NCBI RefSeq assembly: GCF_900478135.1
Contig: NZ_LS483470.1
Coordinates: 1,732,501 to 1,796,500 of the forward strand
Direction: 5' to 3'
Length of the DNA stretch: 64,000 nucleotides
Source of the DNA: Leminorella richardii
GTDB taxonomy: Bacteria; Pseudomonadota; Gammaproteobacteria; Enterobacterales; Enterobacteriaceae
Shown here: piece by piece, positions 17,879 through 26,010 of the stretch
How positions within the stretch are numbered: position 1 is the stretch's first letter
How the letters are laid out: each line of letters starts with the position of its first letter
Translations under genes and position numbers: made by a program
Notes under the pieces: generated by a model
What the model saw: only the letters and a program-made list of their open reading frames with translations
Told to the model about the DNA's origin: nothing
The model's database searches: none

Positions 17879-18763
17879 ATGATGCGTATAGCGCTCTTTT
17901 TATTAACTAACCTAGCGGTTATGTTTATTTTCGGCATTATCCTGAGCCTGACGGGCATTCAGGGCCGCAGCGTGCAGGGGCTGATGATTATGGCTGGCCT
18001 GTTTGGCTTCGGCGGCGCACTGATTTCGTTGATGATGTCAAAGTGGATGGCGCTCCGTTCTGTCGGTGGGCAGTTAATAGAACAGCCGGCTAACGAAGTT
18101 GAGCGCTGGCTGGTTGAGACGGTTAGACGTCAGTCTGAGCAGTCTGGTATCGCCATGCCGCAGGTTGCTATTTATCACGCACCCGATATTAACGCATTCG
18201 CGACCGGTGCAAGAAGAGACGCGTCTCTGGTTGCCGTAAGCTCAGGACTTCTGCAAAACATGAGCCGTGATGAAGCAGAAGCAGTACTGGCTCATGAAAT
18301 CAGTCACATAGCTAATGGTGATATGGTCACAATGACCCTGATTCAGGGGGTAGTGAACACCTTCGTGATCTTTGCGTCTCGTCTGATTGCTCAACTGGCG
18401 TCGGGCTTTCTTAACCGCGATGGTGAAAGCTCTTCTTCAGGCAATACGATGGTTTACTTTGCCGTTTCTATGGTACTGGAACTGGTATTCGGTATTTTGG
18501 CCAGTATTATTACCATGTGGTTTTCCCGCTATCGCGAGTTTAAGGCTGATGCAGGCTCCGCTAATCTGGTTGGCCGTGAGAAAATGATTGCGGCACTTCA
18601 GCGCCTGAAAACCAGCTATGAGCCGCAGGAAGAGTCCAGCATGATGGCGTTTTGTATCAATGGTAAAGCAAAAACGTTCAGTGAACTGTTTATGTCTCAC
18701 CCACCGTTGGATAAGCGAATTGAAGCCCTGCGTGCGGGCAGCTATCTGAAGCGTTCTGCATAA
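17879..18763 (+). CDS. htpX: HtpX, inner-membrane zinc protease
   Basis: A 294-residue M48 family membrane protease involved in quality control of membrane proteins. Two N-terminal helices (about 4-25 and 34-53) precede the zinc motif HEISH at 139-143, and a second hydrophobic hairpin lies near 155-210. The third ligand is in the REFKADAGSA segment. It matches E. coli HtpX from MMRIALFLLTNLAV to the end. It is preceded by a heat-shock-like promoter and followed by a terminator, so it is a single-gene unit. Confidence 0.96.
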   Translation: MMRIALFLLTNLAVMFIFGIILSLTGIQGRSVQGLMIMAGLFGFGGALISLMMSKWMALRSVGGQLIEQPANEVERWLVETVRRQSEQSGIAMPQVAIYHAPDINAFATGARRDASLVAVSSGLLQNMSRDEAEAVLAHEISHIANGDMVTMTLIQGVVNTFVIFASRLIAQLASGFLNRDGESSSSGNTMVYFAVSMVLELVFGILASIITMWFSRYREFKADAGSANLVGREKMIAALQRLKTSYEPQEESSMMAFCINGKAKTFSELFMSHPPLDKRIEALRAGSYLKRSA

Positions 18764-18775
18764 TCGACCTTTGTG

Positions 18776-18810
18776 AAAAAGAGCTCATCATTAAGATGGG
18801 CTCTTTTTTT
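18776..18810 (+). terminator. Terminator after htpX
   Basis: Stem GAGCTCATC/GATGGGCTC with one wobble pair, flanked by A and T runs (seven T residues). Confidence 0.8.
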
Positions 18811-18838
18811 GAGCTTTTCTAATAGATTTTTTAAAGCA

Positions 18839-19725
18839 TTACCAGAGTGTACCCAGCTTAAACTCCCAGCGGACGTCCTCCATTTTGGTCGGTTTTTCCG
18901 CGTTCTGTAAAAGAGGGAAGAAAGTACCAAAGCCTAACCAGACGTTAGTTGATGGAATAGAGTAGTTGATCGAAGGGCCTAAAACCCACTCTTTTGTTGA
19001 CGAGTAGTTATCACGCTTCTGCCGTTAATCTTTTTATTACCGTTTTCTGACTTGCTGTAGGTGGTTTCCAGCCCTATATCAACGGGAAAGCTGTCAGGTA
19101 AATAGCGCAGTTGCCCACTGATTTGATACTCAGTTCCTCGTTTGACGTCGCTGTTACCTCGTTCAAAAGGCCCCTGCACAATAAAATCTAGGTCGCCTTT
19201 AAACTGTGGGGTAAATAGGCGCGTAGCGCTGATCCCCGCCTTTCCACCCCAGGCATTGCTGCCCGCCAGATGATTATCGCCACGCTGCCCAGTCGGCAAT
19301 AGAAAGCCGCCTTTCAGCGTTAGCCAGAAAGGATCTCCTGCGCGCTGGCTCAATAAGGCATAAGAGAGTGTCAGTGGCATATCTCCCAGTCCATCAATGT
19401 ATTCAGGATACATATCGTCCCGGCGATTATTGGTATAGGGAACAGACGTAACTAGCTCCAGACGATCTGTTAACCCATAGCGCATTTTTAATAGCCAGAT
19501 TTGCGTGAAGGTATCCGAACTGCCGGTTCCTTCAACCTGATGGGTTTTATCTCTGAAGGAACTGTTGAGGGTAACGATTGCCTTTCCCTCAGCGAGAACC
19601 GACGCACCGGCAACATTGATATTTACCGGAGCACCGTGTCCGACATAAGCCTTTGTAGCGCTAGTACAGGGAAGAGAATAGGCCAATAACGCAATGGAAA
19701 GGCTAAGTGTCAGTTTCTTTTGCAT
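18839..19725 (-). pseudogene. Frameshifted MetA-pathway/phenol-degradation-type outer-membrane protein
   Basis: The gene starts with a signal peptide (MQKKLTLSLSIALLAYS) at 19725 and reads as a beta-rich outer-membrane protein of the Phenol_MetA_deg type (LLKMRYGLTDRLELVTSVPY). The frame then breaks near the GG at 19022-19023: the current frame stops at 18979. The neighbouring frame continues without a stop from about DNYSSTKEWVLGPSINYS to a C-terminus ending RWEFKLGTLW with stop at 18839. Adding one G would rejoin both parts (KKINGQKRDNYSS). It lies about 95 bases downstream of assT on the same strand, so it was probably its operon partner. Either a recent inactivating deletion or a sequencing error explains the break. 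Confidence 0.75.
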
Positions 19726-19820
19726 AACGTTATACAGTGCGCCGATCAAAGCGCACTGTTCCTTGGAGTTAGATAAAGAATATTGACCACCGCGATAAAA
19801 GACGATGGTCAATAGAGGCG

Positions 19821-21644
19821 TTATTTGGTGAAGGCTTTGTGTAGGCTAAAGGGCATAGCCTGATAGCCTCGGGTTCCGTGCAGCTGGATTTCAACTGACG
19901 GTTCTTTTTCACCCCATTTGAATTCTTCAATGTAAGGATTTGGCAGGCTAGTGAAGGCGCCGACAGACAGATCGAAAGTTCCGCCCGCAGTTGCAGAATA
20001 AACAAACACAGAGTTTTTATCCTGTTGGTACTCGGTGATAGAGGTGACAGGGCTGAACCACTCGTTTCCGCGTTCTTTACCGTATTCCCATACCTGTTGT
20101 ACTGTTTTGTTTTTCTGGTCGATCTTATAAATAACGGAGCGGCTGTACTTCATGCTGGGCATGGCGGGCTGCTCCATGCCGCGACCGTCACCGTTGTCAA
20201 AGGCAGAGACATAAATGGTGTCACCTTTGCTCATGCTGTCGATTTTAAACGCGGTATGCTGTGTCCACGTCCAATCGAAGCCGCCTTCACAGACACTGTT
20301 TTCACACTTGATTTTCTGACCATTAGCATCAACGGGCGTCAGAACTTCAGCATCAAAAGGCGCTTTCCAACCAACCGGCGAGCTAAGGATCCACTTCACT
20401 TTTTTGTCACGACCAATTTTTATGATGGCGCTTTGGTGGCGGGAGCTGATAATGATGGAGTCGTCCTCACTGTCATAGTCCACGCTGTTGACGTGGGCCC
20501 AGTTGCGGCCTGGTCCACTGCCGACGATATCACCAAATTTATCTGAGGAGTCCAGTGCGGCTAAGTCTTCAGCGCTTAGCGTATGACCAGCCTGGCTAGC
20601 ATCTATGTTCAAGCATACGGCGCCCTGATCGAGAGTTTTCATGACCACATCGCGATAGGGATCGAGAATATCGAACAGTCTCCATTCATCAACCACCACG
20701 CCGTTTTGATCGACCTCAGCAATAACGTCGCGCACGGTGCGAACGTTTTTACCATCGGCACGCTTGTGGTTGGAGCTGGCTACACGCAGAAAATAGTGCC
20801 CGTTAGCGGCGTTGTCCATCGAATGGGAGAAGTCATTATAGTTATCGGGCAGGCGGCGATTAAAAATTTCACGCCCCATAATGTCATACTTCACATAGCG
20901 CTGACCGTAGCCCCAGGTTAAGGCTCCATCATCGTTTTGCTTGAACCCCATCATAACGCCGGCTTTATAGATGGATTTCAAATCGTAAATTGGGTTGGCA
21001 AACATGTACCAGCGGATATCTCCAGAGGTATCAATAACTGCGTTGACGGGATAGAAGTTCCATTCCAACGCGCCGCCGACGGGGTTGTTCCACACAGTGC
21101 GAGTGCCGTTGCCAGATTTATCCTGAAGGTTGTTTAACAGGTAGAGGCGATCTTTAAATTCGGGAGCAACCTTTTTGACATCGACGGTAAAGAAGGAGGT
21201 CTGTTCTTCTTTCGTACCCGCCGATTCGGCATAGGCTGGGGGAGCGTATAGGGTATAGCTTTCTTTGATTTTTTCAGTTTTGGCGCCGTAAACGCGGGTG
21301 TACTCCACCTCGACGGTGTTTACATAGTCGGGGTAGAGGCCAAAAACTGGGATCCCGCCGTAGGTTAGCAGATATTTGTCATTTACCTGATAGGTGATTT
21401 CCTGACCGTTTTCTTTCGGCACAATTCGAACCGACGCTTCTTTCAAAACGTATCCGCCATTGCGAATAATGGCTGTCAGTGGGGCAATATCATAAGGGTT
21501 CATCACTACTTCACCGATGTGCCCTTGAACCTGATAGTCTATTCTTGCACCGCTCGCGCCACCAATAGCCAGAGCGGTAGACGGCAGGACAGAAAGAATG
21601 GCGGCTGACAGAGCGAGAGTGGGTAACGCATATTTAAGCTTCAT
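19821..21644 (-). CDS. assT: Periplasmic arylsulfate sulfotransferase
   Basis: A 607-residue enzyme with a signal peptide cut near residue 26 (STALA). It moves sulfate between phenolic compounds through a histidine intermediate, without PAPS. Residues matching the active site of the uropathogenic E. coli enzyme are visible: H274 (DFSHSMDN), H384 and N386 (NWAHVNS), R402 (SSRHQS), and the catalytic histidine H463 (TQHTAF). Two close cysteines, C447 and C452, can form the family disulfide. In pathogenic E. coli the gene sits with dsbL and dsbI; neither is present here. The ATG at 21644 has GGAG upstream, while an in-frame TTG four codons earlier is not used. Confidence 0.93.
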   Translation of the reverse strand: MKLKYALPTLALSAAILSVLPSTALAIGGASGARIDYQVQGHIGEVVMNPYDIAPLTAIIRNGGYVLKEASVRIVPKENGQEITYQVNDKYLLTYGGIPVFGLYPDYVNTVEVEYTRVYGAKTEKIKESYTLYAPPAYAESAGTKEEQTSFFTVDVKKVAPEFKDRLYLLNNLQDKSGNGTRTVWNNPVGGALEWNFYPVNAVIDTSGDIRWYMFANPIYDLKSIYKAGVMMGFKQNDDGALTWGYGQRYVKYDIMGREIFNRRLPDNYNDFSHSMDNAANGHYFLRVASSNHKRADGKNVRTVRDVIAEVDQNGVVVDEWRLFDILDPYRDVVMKTLDQGAVCLNIDASQAGHTLSAEDLAALDSSDKFGDIVGSGPGRNWAHVNSVDYDSEDDSIIISSRHQSAIIKIGRDKKVKWILSSPVGWKAPFDAEVLTPVDANGQKIKCENSVCEGGFDWTWTQHTAFKIDSMSKGDTIYVSAFDNGDGRGMEQPAMPSMKYSRSVIYKIDQKNKTVQQVWEYGKERGNEWFSPVTSITEYQQDKNSVFVYSATAGGTFDLSVGAFTSLPNPYIEEFKWGEKEPSVEIQLHGTRGYQAMPFSLHKAFTK

Positions 21645-21904
21645 AACATTCTCCAATAGGTTAAATGTAAATGTGTCTTATCTATTTTTCTGTTCAATCC
21701 CGAAGGAAGCGATGTTGTAGGCTGCAGTTAGACTAATAATTATTTAAATAGTAACGATTAGTTACAATTTGAAGTGAATATAGTCCCTTTTTAAATCAAA
21801 GAGAATCGTCAGTTTTCGGATAATGATTTTTCGAAAATTGGAATATCGGCGTGGAAAAGAGGAGGGCTTTGTCGTGTAAAAGAGACTGTTATATAGGGAA
21901 AAAA

Positions 21905-22348
21905 TCAGTAAATGGCGTAAACATCACTGTCGCGAAACTCTAGCGTAATCAAGCTCGCCCGCTCAAGCTCAAGGCGATGAGCCCCCTTACTGCTATAGCG
22001 CGCAAACAGCAGAACTTTATCTGCAGGCTTACCGTAAAGAGGGATATTTTTATGTGTAACAGCTGTTCCTGGGCGTACGGTAAGAGGCCAGACGGTAAGC
22101 TCCTTGGGATTTTTAGCCAGCAGGCGATCTTTTTCTGTAAACCATTTTTCAGAAGAATAGCCTTCTAGTCGTGCAACCAGCGCATCCCCCTTAACGGCAA
22201 CAATGTCGACAGATACAGGATGTCCGCCGTTGGCTTTATCGGTCACGCTGTATTCTATATGGCTGATTTGTACACCGGGCATTAGCGCGCAGCTAACCAT
22301 AAGACAGAGGGGAAACATCAAAACAGCAAAGTATTTTATTCGTTTCAT
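21905..22348 (-). CDS. Putative lipoprotein of unknown function (weakly TssJ-like)
   Basis: A 147-residue protein with a lipoprotein signal: basic start MKRIK, hydrophobic core, and lipobox MVSC with Cys20. The residue after Cys is Ala, which suggests outer-membrane sorting. The mature part is short and beta-rich (ANGGHPVSVDIVAVK, VRPGT, KVLLFARYS). This pattern loosely recalls the TssJ lipoprotein of type VI secretion, but no other T6SS gene is near, so this is only a structural guess. It lies upstream of assT on the same strand, with 260 bases between. Confidence 0.6.
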   Translation of the reverse strand: MKRIKYFAVLMFPLCLMVSCALMPGVQISHIEYSVTDKANGGHPVSVDIVAVKGDALVARLEGYSSEKWFTEKDRLLAKNPKELTVWPLTVRPGTAVTHKNIPLYGKPADKVLLFARYSSKGAHRLELERASLITLEFRDSDVYAIY

Positions 22349-22474
22349 AGGGCGCTTACCTTGTTAGCATTCGACGGTGGGTGAGATGCAGTAAAGGGTC
22401 GTCCTGAACCTGAGCGCTTTTCTACTTTAGGTAGTTTTTCTGATTTAACTATAGGAAGAGAGTAGCCGTAGGGC

Positions 22475-22503
22475 AAACAAAAGACCCGCTGAAGCAGCGG
22501 GCC
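22475..22503 (-). terminator. Terminator after purR
   Basis: Seven-base-pair stem CCCGCTG/CAGCGGG with loop AAG; on the minus strand it is followed by TCTTTTGTTT. It starts 12 bases after the purR stop. Confidence 0.75.
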
Positions 22504-22514
22504 GGAGTGAAACG

Positions 22515-23531
22515 CTATTTTTTAAGGTGTGGGCCGTCGGCGACAGAGTTCCGCTCTACCAGCTCAGGATGCAGCTCAATAGAGTGGTAAGTTTCTCGCT
22601 TATTGATTACGCGATCTAACAGCATGTCGAGCGCCATTTCGGCTAGGTTCTCTTTGGGCTGCTGAATAGTTGTCAAAGGTGGATTATAAAAACGGGTGTT
22701 TCGGATATTGTCATAACCGATCACCGAAATATCCTGAGGGATTCTTAACCCCATTTCTCCCGCCGCGCACAGGGCTCCCATTGCGATAACGTCGCCGCCG
22801 CAGAACAGCGCCGTTGGGCGCTTTTTCAGTTTTAGCAGTTGCATCATGCCTTCATGACCTTCCTGAGGCTGAAAGTCCGCTTCGATAATCCACTCTGCTG
22901 GAATATGGATGCCTGCTTCTTCCAGTGCATGGAGAAAACCGCGATGGCGCTCGCGGCCGGTAAACTCATTAAGCTGACCGGTAATAGTCGCGATGTCTCG
23001 GTGCCCTCTGTCTATCAGATAGCGAGCCGCCAGATAGCCGCCGTGGAAACCGTTATCTTCAATGTTGTCGGTAAAATCGCTGTGTTTGCCCCAGTCCATG
23101 ACCATCATGGGAATATTTTGATAGTCATTTAACAGCTCAAGCAGAGGGGGATGATATTCCGAACACATCACCAGCAGGCCATCCACACGTTTTTGCGCCA
23201 GCATTGCCAGATAGGCCTGCTGCTTTTCCAGGTCGTTTTGTGTATTGCACAGGATGAGCGTGTAGCCTTTTTTATAACAGGCGGACTCTACGGCCTGAAT
23301 CACCTCAGCAAAGTAGGGGGATCCACTGCTGGTTGCCAGTAGTCCCAGCGTTTTGGTGCTGTTCACCTTAAGGCTGCGGGCAACGGCGCTGGGGGAGTAG
23401 CTGAGTTCTTTTATGGCTGCCCAAACGGCGGTTTTTGTATCTTCCGCTACAAAACGGGTTTTATTAATGACGTGAGATACTGTTGTTGTTGAAACGCCCG
23501 CGCGTTTTGCTACGTCTTTGATCGTTGCCAT
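22515..23531 (-). CDS. purR: PurR, purine nucleotide synthesis repressor
   Basis: A 338-residue LacI-family repressor. The N-terminal helix-turn-helix MATIKDVAKRAGVSTTTVSHVINKT is nearly identical to E. coli PurR, including the hinge (SPSAVARSLKV) that inserts into the minor groove. The periplasmic-binding-protein-like domain binds hypoxanthine or guanine as corepressor. The ATG at 23531 gives the exact family start; the frame is open 37 codons further upstream, but that part has no homology and carries a PUR-box-like site. Confidence 0.96.
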   Translation of the reverse strand: MATIKDVAKRAGVSTTTVSHVINKTRFVAEDTKTAVWAAIKELSYSPSAVARSLKVNSTKTLGLLATSSGSPYFAEVIQAVESACYKKGYTLILCNTQNDLEKQQAYLAMLAQKRVDGLLVMCSEYHPPLLELLNDYQNIPMMVMDWGKHSDFTDNIEDNGFHGGYLAARYLIDRGHRDIATITGQLNEFTGRERHRGFLHALEEAGIHIPAEWIIEADFQPQEGHEGMMQLLKLKKRPTALFCGGDVIAMGALCAAGEMGLRIPQDISVIGYDNIRNTRFYNPPLTTIQQPKENLAEMALDMLLDRVINKRETYHSIELHPELVERNSVADGPHLKK

Positions 23532-23592
23532 AAAAGTGAATTCTCCTGTGTCCACACCATCGTGCGTTGCTCTCCTGACAGTGTAAACGGAT

Positions 23593-23608
23593 AAGTAACC
23601 GTTTGCCT
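23593..23608 (-). promoter_or_regulatory. PUR-box-like PurR operator upstream of purR
   Basis: On the minus strand AGGCAAACGGTTACTT matches the PurR consensus ACGCAAACGTTTTCGT at 12 of 16 positions. It lies 62 bases upstream of the purR start, fitting autorepression as known in E. coli. Confidence 0.55.
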
Positions 23609-23868
23609 TCTCTTTATTCGTTCGATTACACATTAAAGGCAAAAAGGTGTAGAATTTATTACGTATACACTGGCTTTAGCTTACATTGCCGCTGTCAGTG
23701 CAGTTTGGCGATGGATTTTGGCGTATTTAATTAAAAAGTCAAAGAACTATAGTTAAAGGCTGCGACGTTTTTGTTGTTTTATACGGCTTCGTTGAAATGA
23801 AGTTCGTAAGTTTGCGTTAACAGCACTTATGTTGATGACACTTAAGTTGATAATAAAAGGAATCCAAG

Positions 23869-23958
23869 ATGTCTGCTGAGTTAAAATGGTCTTTAAGTAC
23901 AGTCGTTCTGGCGTTGGCGGTGATTGTTACCTATAGTCTGATTGCCGTTACGCACTGA
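23869..23958 (+). CDS. ynhF: YnhF family small membrane protein
   Basis: A 29-residue protein beginning MSAELKWSLSTVVLALAVI, a single transmembrane helix. It matches E. coli YnhF (29 aa, MSTDLKFSLVTTIIVLGLIV) in length, start and position next to purR. An AAAGGA ribosome site precedes the ATG and a strong terminator follows, so this short frame is a real gene. Its function is unknown. Confidence 0.9.
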   Translation: MSAELKWSLSTVVLALAVIVTYSLIAVTH

Positions 23959-23968
23959 TTGATAGTAC

Positions 23969-24002
23969 ATACCCGGCGCGGTTAAAGCCGGGTATTGTTT
24001 TT
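23969..24002 (+). terminator. Terminator after ynhF
   Basis: Nine-base-pair stem ATACCCGGC/GCCGGGTAT with a nine-base loop, followed by TGTTTTTG. Confidence 0.85.
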
Positions 24003-24137
24003 GATAGCGCCAAAGAGCAACGATGGAGCGATACGCTTTCATTTTGGCGATTTGTCGGTAAGTGAAAAATGCTCCCTTTGTGGAGCCTATTTTTTGAGTA
24101 AAGTAAGTAAGATTCGGTGTTTCAACATGGAGGCAGA

Positions 24138-24683
24138 ATGACTCACCACACGGCTAGCGCGCTGGCTTTAATCAAGCGGATCGCGGGTATTGTTATTTTT
24201 ATCCCCTCGCTTATATCGACCGCGATATCTATGCTTAAGTATCTGGTTGCGCCTAAAAGCCAAATGCAGGAGATGACGGCGACCATCATGGACTTCCTGC
24301 AGGTCATGTTTAATATCGTACGTCAGTACACCTCCTTTCTTGAGTATTTTTGGGTTAACTCTCCGGTGCCAAACACCAAAGACTGGTCAGCCACTGGCAG
24401 CATCTGGTTTATCGTGATTTTCGCGCTGATATTCGTGGGCATGGCGCTTTCAGCCTCTGGTGCTCGCTTGGCCAAGCGCGTTTACAACGTGCGGGAAGGC
24501 GTCACAGAGCGCGCGGTGCTTGAAGCGTTAAACGGCGAGCAGGGGCGTTCGAAGCAGGAGTTAGAGAAGCTGATTTCTATTCCTAATACTTCTATTTTTG
24601 CTCAGTTCAGCGAGCTTTATGTTGCACCGATACTGTGGGGCGCGTTTCTTTACGTGATTTTGCGTCTGGTAGATATGCTGTAG
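24138..24683 (+). CDS. yniB: YniB family inner-membrane protein
   Basis: A 181-residue membrane protein (E. coli YniB 178 aa) with conserved ALIKRIAGIVIFIPSLIST at the N-terminus, the middle helix FALIFVGMALSASGARL, and a C-terminal helix. About four transmembrane segments are expected. Its function is not established. GGAGGCAGA lies directly before the ATG at 24138; an upstream in-frame GTG at 24117 is not needed. Confidence 0.9.
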   Translation: MTHHTASALALIKRIAGIVIFIPSLISTAISMLKYLVAPKSQMQEMTATIMDFLQVMFNIVRQYTSFLEYFWVNSPVPNTKDWSATGSIWFIVIFALIFVGMALSASGARLAKRVYNVREGVTERAVLEALNGEQGRSKQELEKLISIPNTSIFAQFSELYVAPILWGAFLYVILRLVDML

Positions 24684-24709
24684 CCTGCGCAGTCGTTTTA
24701 TTTTTTTGA

Positions 24710-24736
24710 GAGCCGACGTTTATCGTCGGCTTTTTC
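24710..24736 (+). terminator. Terminator after yniB
   Basis: Eight-base-pair stem AGCCGACG/CGTCGGCT with loop TTTAT, followed by TTTTTC. Confidence 0.8.
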
Positions 24737-24861
24737 ATTTATTGGCGACATTATGCCGTATAGAGGGCACATTTAGCGCAAAGCTGTGCATTAGATCGAC
24801 GTTTCACTATGCTCAAAGGGTTAACCTGAATTTGTCTTGATCATAACCTTGAGGTGATGTC

Positions 24862-25731
24862 ATGTGGCAATCCGTCAGTCGTTTATTGAGTGAGTATCTG
24901 GGCGAGACTTATACAATCATCGAAAAAGAGGAGTTGCCGGGAGGGGACATCCATCATGCACGCAGGATCAGTAACGGCGTAACTGAGGTTTTTATCAAGT
25001 ATGACACGCGCGATATTTTACCCATTTTTACCGCTGAGTCCGATCAGTTGGCGGCACTGGCAAAAAGCGGTACCGTTCGAGTACCGAAAGTCTACGGTGT
25101 CGGATCAGATCGCGACTTCAGTTTCCTTCTTCTGGAATATCTTCCCCTCAAGCCGCTGGATGCACACTACGCGTACTGTTTGGGGCAGCAGCTAGCCAGG
25201 CTTCATCAGTGGAGTGAACAGCCTCAGTTTGGCTTTGATTTCGATAGCGACTTGGCAACAACGCCTCAGCCTAATCGCTGGCAGCGATATTGGAACGTTT
25301 TCTTCGCTGAACAGCGTATAGGATGGCAGCTGCAGTTGGCTCAGGAAAAAGGCTATCACTTTGGTGATATTGACGAAACGATTGCCCTTGTTAGTCAGCG
25401 CTTGAAAGGGCACCACCCACAACCTTCACTGCTGCACGGTGACCTGTGGCCAGCCAACTGTGGCGTTAGCGCGGCGGGCGCTGTGATATTTGACCCGGCC
25501 TGCTATTGGGGGGATCGAGAGTGTGACCTTGCCATGCTGCCTTTGTACTCTGAGCTTCCGGCACAGATCTACGATGGCTATCAAAGCGTCTGGCCGTTGC
25601 CCGTTGATTTTATCGAACGACAGCCGCTGTATCAGCTCTATTACCTGCTCAATCGCGCTAATCTGTTTGGCGGCGAACACGTTGAGGTTGCTCGGCGTGC
25701 TGTTGAAAGAGTGTTTGGTAAAGAAGGTTAA
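24862..25731 (+). CDS. yniA: YniA, fructosamine kinase-like protein
   Basis: A 289-residue member of the fructosamine/ketosamine-3-kinase family (E. coli YniA 286 aa). The kinase-like catalytic loop LLHGDLWPANC (about 193-203) and the metal-binding DPACYWGDRECDLAM (about 212-226) are both intact. It probably phosphorylates ketosamines formed by glycation, allowing their breakdown. GAGG lies before the ATG. Confidence 0.92.
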   Translation: MWQSVSRLLSEYLGETYTIIEKEELPGGDIHHARRISNGVTEVFIKYDTRDILPIFTAESDQLAALAKSGTVRVPKVYGVGSDRDFSFLLLEYLPLKPLDAHYAYCLGQQLARLHQWSEQPQFGFDFDSDLATTPQPNRWQRYWNVFFAEQRIGWQLQLAQEKGYHFGDIDETIALVSQRLKGHHPQPSLLHGDLWPANCGVSAAGAVIFDPACYWGDRECDLAMLPLYSELPAQIYDGYQSVWPLPVDFIERQPLYQLYYLLNRANLFGGEHVEVARRAVERVFGKEG

Positions 25732-25904
25732 GTTGCTCTGATTTTCTAGAGATAATTTTACTGTATAGGGGCGGGCAGGGTGTTCGCCTCTCTGTTTATT
25801 ATTGATTTGTCGCTGTTAACCCGCTGGCCTGAGTGGTAGAATTCTCCCTTCGCATGTCTTTAACTGCGAAATCGTCAAGTCAATGTGTACACATCATTGC
25901 GTAC

Positions 25905-26010
25905 CATCTCGATACTCGTGAATCGAATAGTGATACCAATCCATTGATTTAAAAAATAAATTTTTACATGTGATCTGTCGTGTGGGTCACCACTGTAATA
26001 AGGAACTATC
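25905..26010 (+). promoter_or_regulatory. thrS translational operator with tRNA-Thr anticodon-like loops
   Basis: Two hairpins precede thrS. The first (25909-25926) has stem TCGAT/ATCGA and loop ACTCGTGA; the second (25970-25990) has stem GTGAT/GTCAC and a loop containing TCGTG. Each loop shows CGT, the anticodon of tRNA-Thr. In E. coli the ThrRS binds such anticodon mimics in its own leader to block ribosome loading. The similarity of the sequence near the start (GTGTGGGTCACCACTG, then AATAAGGA) supports the same control here. Confidence 0.7.
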
